The notes under the pieces were generated by a model. That model did no database searches and was not told where the DNA came from. It saw only the letters and a list, made by a program, of their open reading frames with translations. Shown here piece after piece: positions 56,449-58,983 of a stretch of DNA of 58,983 bases. Source of the stretch: Podochytrium sp. JEL0797 (lineage: Eukaryota > Chytridiomycota > Chytridiomycetes > Chytridiales > Chytriomycetaceae); assembly GCA_027596195.1 (NCBI GenBank), contig JADGJG010000053.1, positions 1 to 58,983 on the forward strand. Direction: 5' to 3'. Numbering within the stretch: the first letter of the stretch is position 1; every line of letters starts with the position of its first letter. The translations under genes and the position numbers were made by a program.

Positions 56449-57911
56449 TCAAAAGAAGAAAGAAAAGAGTCCACTGCGCGTCGCTTCAGGCTTCTCGCTG
56501 AGTGCAAACTGCTTCTCAAACAACTCTTCAAGTCCAGTGCTCTCCTAGAAACTCATTAGCAATCAAGTCGTATGTATCAAATCACGTGAAATCACTCACG
56601 GTGGGTGCAAAAAACCGCGGCGGATCCAACCTCAGCGAATGTGACTTCTGTCCAATCAATGCCACGGGCGGCTTCCTCCCACCAAACATGCCCGTTCGAT
56701 TCCCTCCCGCAGCATCATCACTCGAAATGAATCCCGCGCCCCTCCGCTTCGCATTCGTTTGAATGCCTGCGAACCCAGAAATCAACGCATCGTCAAGCTG
56801 CTCGTTCTTCATTTTCTGCAAATTGGATGCCGTTTTGAAGGCTGATCCGAATCGATACGACGCGTTGTTTTCGAACTCGCCTTCGTCGTCGCTGTCGAGG
56901 GATATTCCGCCGAATTGCGTGTGTTGCTGGTGGTTCGCGTTCGATGATGTGAACAGCTCTGTGGCTGCAGGCACCAGTGTCCCAGATCCAGATCCAAACG
57001 ACAGTGGTGACGTGTTTCCAAACACAGTATCCCCAGCCCGACTGTGAAGGGAATTCGAATTGGCCGATTTCAATGTCGTCAGCAGCGTTGCTGCTCGTGT
57101 CGCCTCGTGTGCGCGTTCGCTCGATAATCTATCGCGAGAAGCATCATATCGAGATACGCGATCGCGAGATGATTCATATCGAGAGACACCATGCTTTGAT
57201 ATCCGCGGAGAAGAGTCGGAGGATCCAGAAAGGAGGGAAAAGCAGGTCCAAAGGGAACACGCCGTCGCCAAAACCGTGTGGGATAGAGCAACGAGTTTTG
57301 AAAGTGGATTTGAGATCGCATCGGTGGAGGATAAATAGATCACGCATAGGGAGAGTAGCAATTGAGTCTGTTGTTCGAGGAGGCGGGTTTGGTTCAGAAT
57401 AAACCGAGCGAGACGGAAGCCCAGTTTTCGTCGGAGTCAAAATACGCACCCAACCGACAAAACTGGCCATATCCAGCCCTCCTTTCGGCCTTTTGAGAAA
57501 CACGGATGTTCGCTGATGATGTGCAATCGAGATCCATCGAAAGGCGAGGAGAGTCAAGACGCTGTGGGCGAGCACGGCGGTTTGGAGGACGGTTTTGCCC
57601 GTGACTGAGGTTGGTTGTGCAGCGAGTTCGAGGGTCAGCAACTGGTTGCAGGGATCCATTGAATGAAATGACAGGGGGCCGAATGGTATATCCCAGAGGG
57701 AGAGGAGGCGTGAGAGTGAGGCGGAGAGGCAGGCGGTTTGGAGATGTTGAAAGGTGTTGGTCGGTTCGAGGCCGTTGTTTGAGATGGAGGAGTGGTATTG
57801 AAGAAGGCAGGTGGTGAGGGTGAGAGGACCAAGGTAGTATGTTAATGGGATCAAGGCGAGGAGGAGACTGCGGGCCGGGGTGGTGATAGCTGGGGCTGGC
57901 GATTCCCGCAT
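56449..57911 (-). CDS. Multi-pass membrane protein, possibly Ima1/TMEM201-like, diverged copy (unit 2)
   Basis: Exons 57911-57450, 57367-56600 and 56544-56449 give 441 residues, one more than the unit-1 copy. Exon 1 has a single visible residue change (Asn to Thr in HSVLxLLAF). Exon 2 has about 16-18 residue changes plus a one-codon deletion (Asp in GAGFDISS) and a two-codon insertion (Ser-Gly in GSGSGT). The 12-bp length change sits in intron 1. Both copies keep intact frames, splice sites and the C-terminal TGLEELFE motif, so both look functional. Confidence 0.6.
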
Positions 57912-58983
57912 TTTTTCAAACGTTGATCAAAACAAAAGACAAAAAATTCCAAACTCGCGCGCTAACCAAAGGTGGGCCAGCGCCGGAGTTGTTGGCTTTG
58001 AATTTTCATCCTTTGGGATTTCTCAGGGGTGCCCATCTCTTGCCACTGTTCCACCAATCACGTCGCGAAACGACAAAGTTGTTTGTTCTCGCAAAACTGA
58101 ACTGCGATTGACTTTCGTATCCTGCGACGCCCCCTCCCCAATCTGTCTATCGCTCCCTGTCTCACCACCAGGATTAAAACTTCAGACACCTCCACAGCCT
58201 GAACCCCTCATATTCACTGGGATGCTTTCCGACTAATAAACGGAATTTGCCCCCACAGCATACCTTTTCTTCACCGTCTGTGTATATTCAACCACAACCA
58301 ACATTACAAAGCACAACCTGTTCTTGGTGGAAAAGATTGGTCCCTGAAATGACCACCTCATGACTGAAATATGATACCCCTACCCCTTGAACTACAGTTT
58401 TGGACAAGATTCTCAAGGGCAAGTCCAGGGTTAAAGATGTGTTTTCACGTCGCATATTTACACAGCCACACTTATACCAACACCCCCTTTTATTGCCAAG
58501 AAAGCTCCACTGCATTAGAGGCACATAACCCCCATCCCCTCTTAAAAAACCATCTGCAATAATGATCAAGTGTATAGCTCCCCATGGCTGCTACTGTACA
58601 GGTTTTTGTAGGGAAAAAATAAAAGGAAATATCAAACGCTTTTGATGGCACTATGATGGATCAGGGTTTTCCGTTTGTGTTATCTATCTTAATTGACTTT
58701 CTCATTATTTTACGATGTGAAACAGGATGGAGAAGCAAGAATCAAATTGTTAAGCACAAGGTCCTTGTCAAGAACAGGGAGAAAGTCAGTTTGTGATATA
58801 CCTTCAATTTCCATCGTGTGACTGTTAGAGTCGCGTAGAAGGGATCGTAGAACAAGTAGTAGAAGGAGATTGTTGAGGCAAAGGAGAGAGTGCAAGGTCG
58901 AAACTTGCGCCATAGGAGTTCCAAAAGGAGGGGAAAGGAGAGAGTTTCACAGGCTAGAAAGCTTTATATTTGAACTGAAGAGA
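57912..58983. other. Gene-free right end of unit 2 and end of window
   Basis: Counterpart of 37931-39007, about 1% different by scattered substitutions, with a 5-bp deletion near 57,962. No gene is seen. The window ends on the base matching 39,007. Confidence 0.55.

Larger units (their letters stand above)
39008..58983 (+). repeat. Unit 2 of the ~20-kb direct tandem duplication
   Basis: 19,976 bp. It matches 19042-36673 base for base as far as I can read (offset 19,966), then diverges from 56640 on. Unit 2 has -3 bp and +6 bp in exon 2 of the last gene, +12 bp in its first intron and -5 bp in the following spacer. The window ends at GAAGAGA, exactly the base that corresponds to the end of unit 1. 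Confidence 0.93.

Noticed and set aside
1..58983. Transposon, retrovirus-like element, tRNA, rRNA, telomere repeat or CRISPR array
   Set aside because: I found no reverse transcriptase, transposase, long terminal repeats, tRNA B-box in context, or spaced identical repeats.
19042..58983. Treating the second unit as certainly an assembly error
   Set aside because: The two right ends differ with frames kept, so two real versions exist; whether they are tandem copies or alleles cannot be settled from sequence alone.

Overview
The window is nuclear DNA of a eukaryote with a compact, intron-rich genome. Genes are broken by short GT-AG introns, mostly 41-80 nt, with CTAAC- or CTGAC-like branch sites. 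Intergenic gaps are often only tens to hundreds of bases, and many neighbours are divergent or convergent. The phosphate transporters have the fungal PHO84 signature, and an LRRC74-like leucine-rich-repeat gene hints at a flagellated lineage. My best guess is an early-diverging (zoosporic) fungus, but this is inference. I see no rRNA, tRNA, transposon or CRISPR array.

Left part (1-19,041), single copy. On the minus strand lie an alpha-methylacyl-CoA racemase with a peroxisomal C-terminus, an LRRC74-like protein, a NIPA-type magnesium transporter, a DJ-1 protein made of two fused domains, a single-domain DJ-1, and a TLS1/C9orf78 splicing factor. TLS1 is head-to-head with the TATA-binding protein, with 33 bp between the start codons. 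Two tandem paralogs of a multi-pass membrane protein family that I do not recognise follow on the plus strand. A HAD-phosphatase-like broken reading frame lies near 3.4-3.9 kb.

Right part (19,042-58,983) is a direct tandem duplication. Unit 1 is 19,042-39,007 (19,966 bp) and unit 2 is 39,008-58,983 (19,976 bp). Each unit holds, in order: a third DJ-1 gene (+), IMP3 (-), SNU13 (+), four PHO84-type phosphate transporters (-), an L-type lectin cargo receptor (+), a LAMMER-type protein kinase (-) and a membrane protein (-) that may be a nuclear-envelope protein. I see no difference between the units for the first 17.6 kb. The last 2.3 kb differ by scattered substitutions and four indels, concentrated in the last gene. 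The window stops exactly at the end of unit 2.

The most striking gene-level feature is in the phosphate transporters. In all four paralogs a small intron splits the initiator codon as AT|G, so an unspliced transcript begins ATG-TGA, ATG-TAA or a short frame. SNU13 and IMP3 also have introns right after codon 1 or 2. Functionally the region mixes phosphate uptake, U3 snoRNP biogenesis (IMP3 and SNU13 share one divergent promoter), transcription and splicing, secretory cargo transport and DJ-1-type proteins. The duplication would double the gene dose of the right-hand set.
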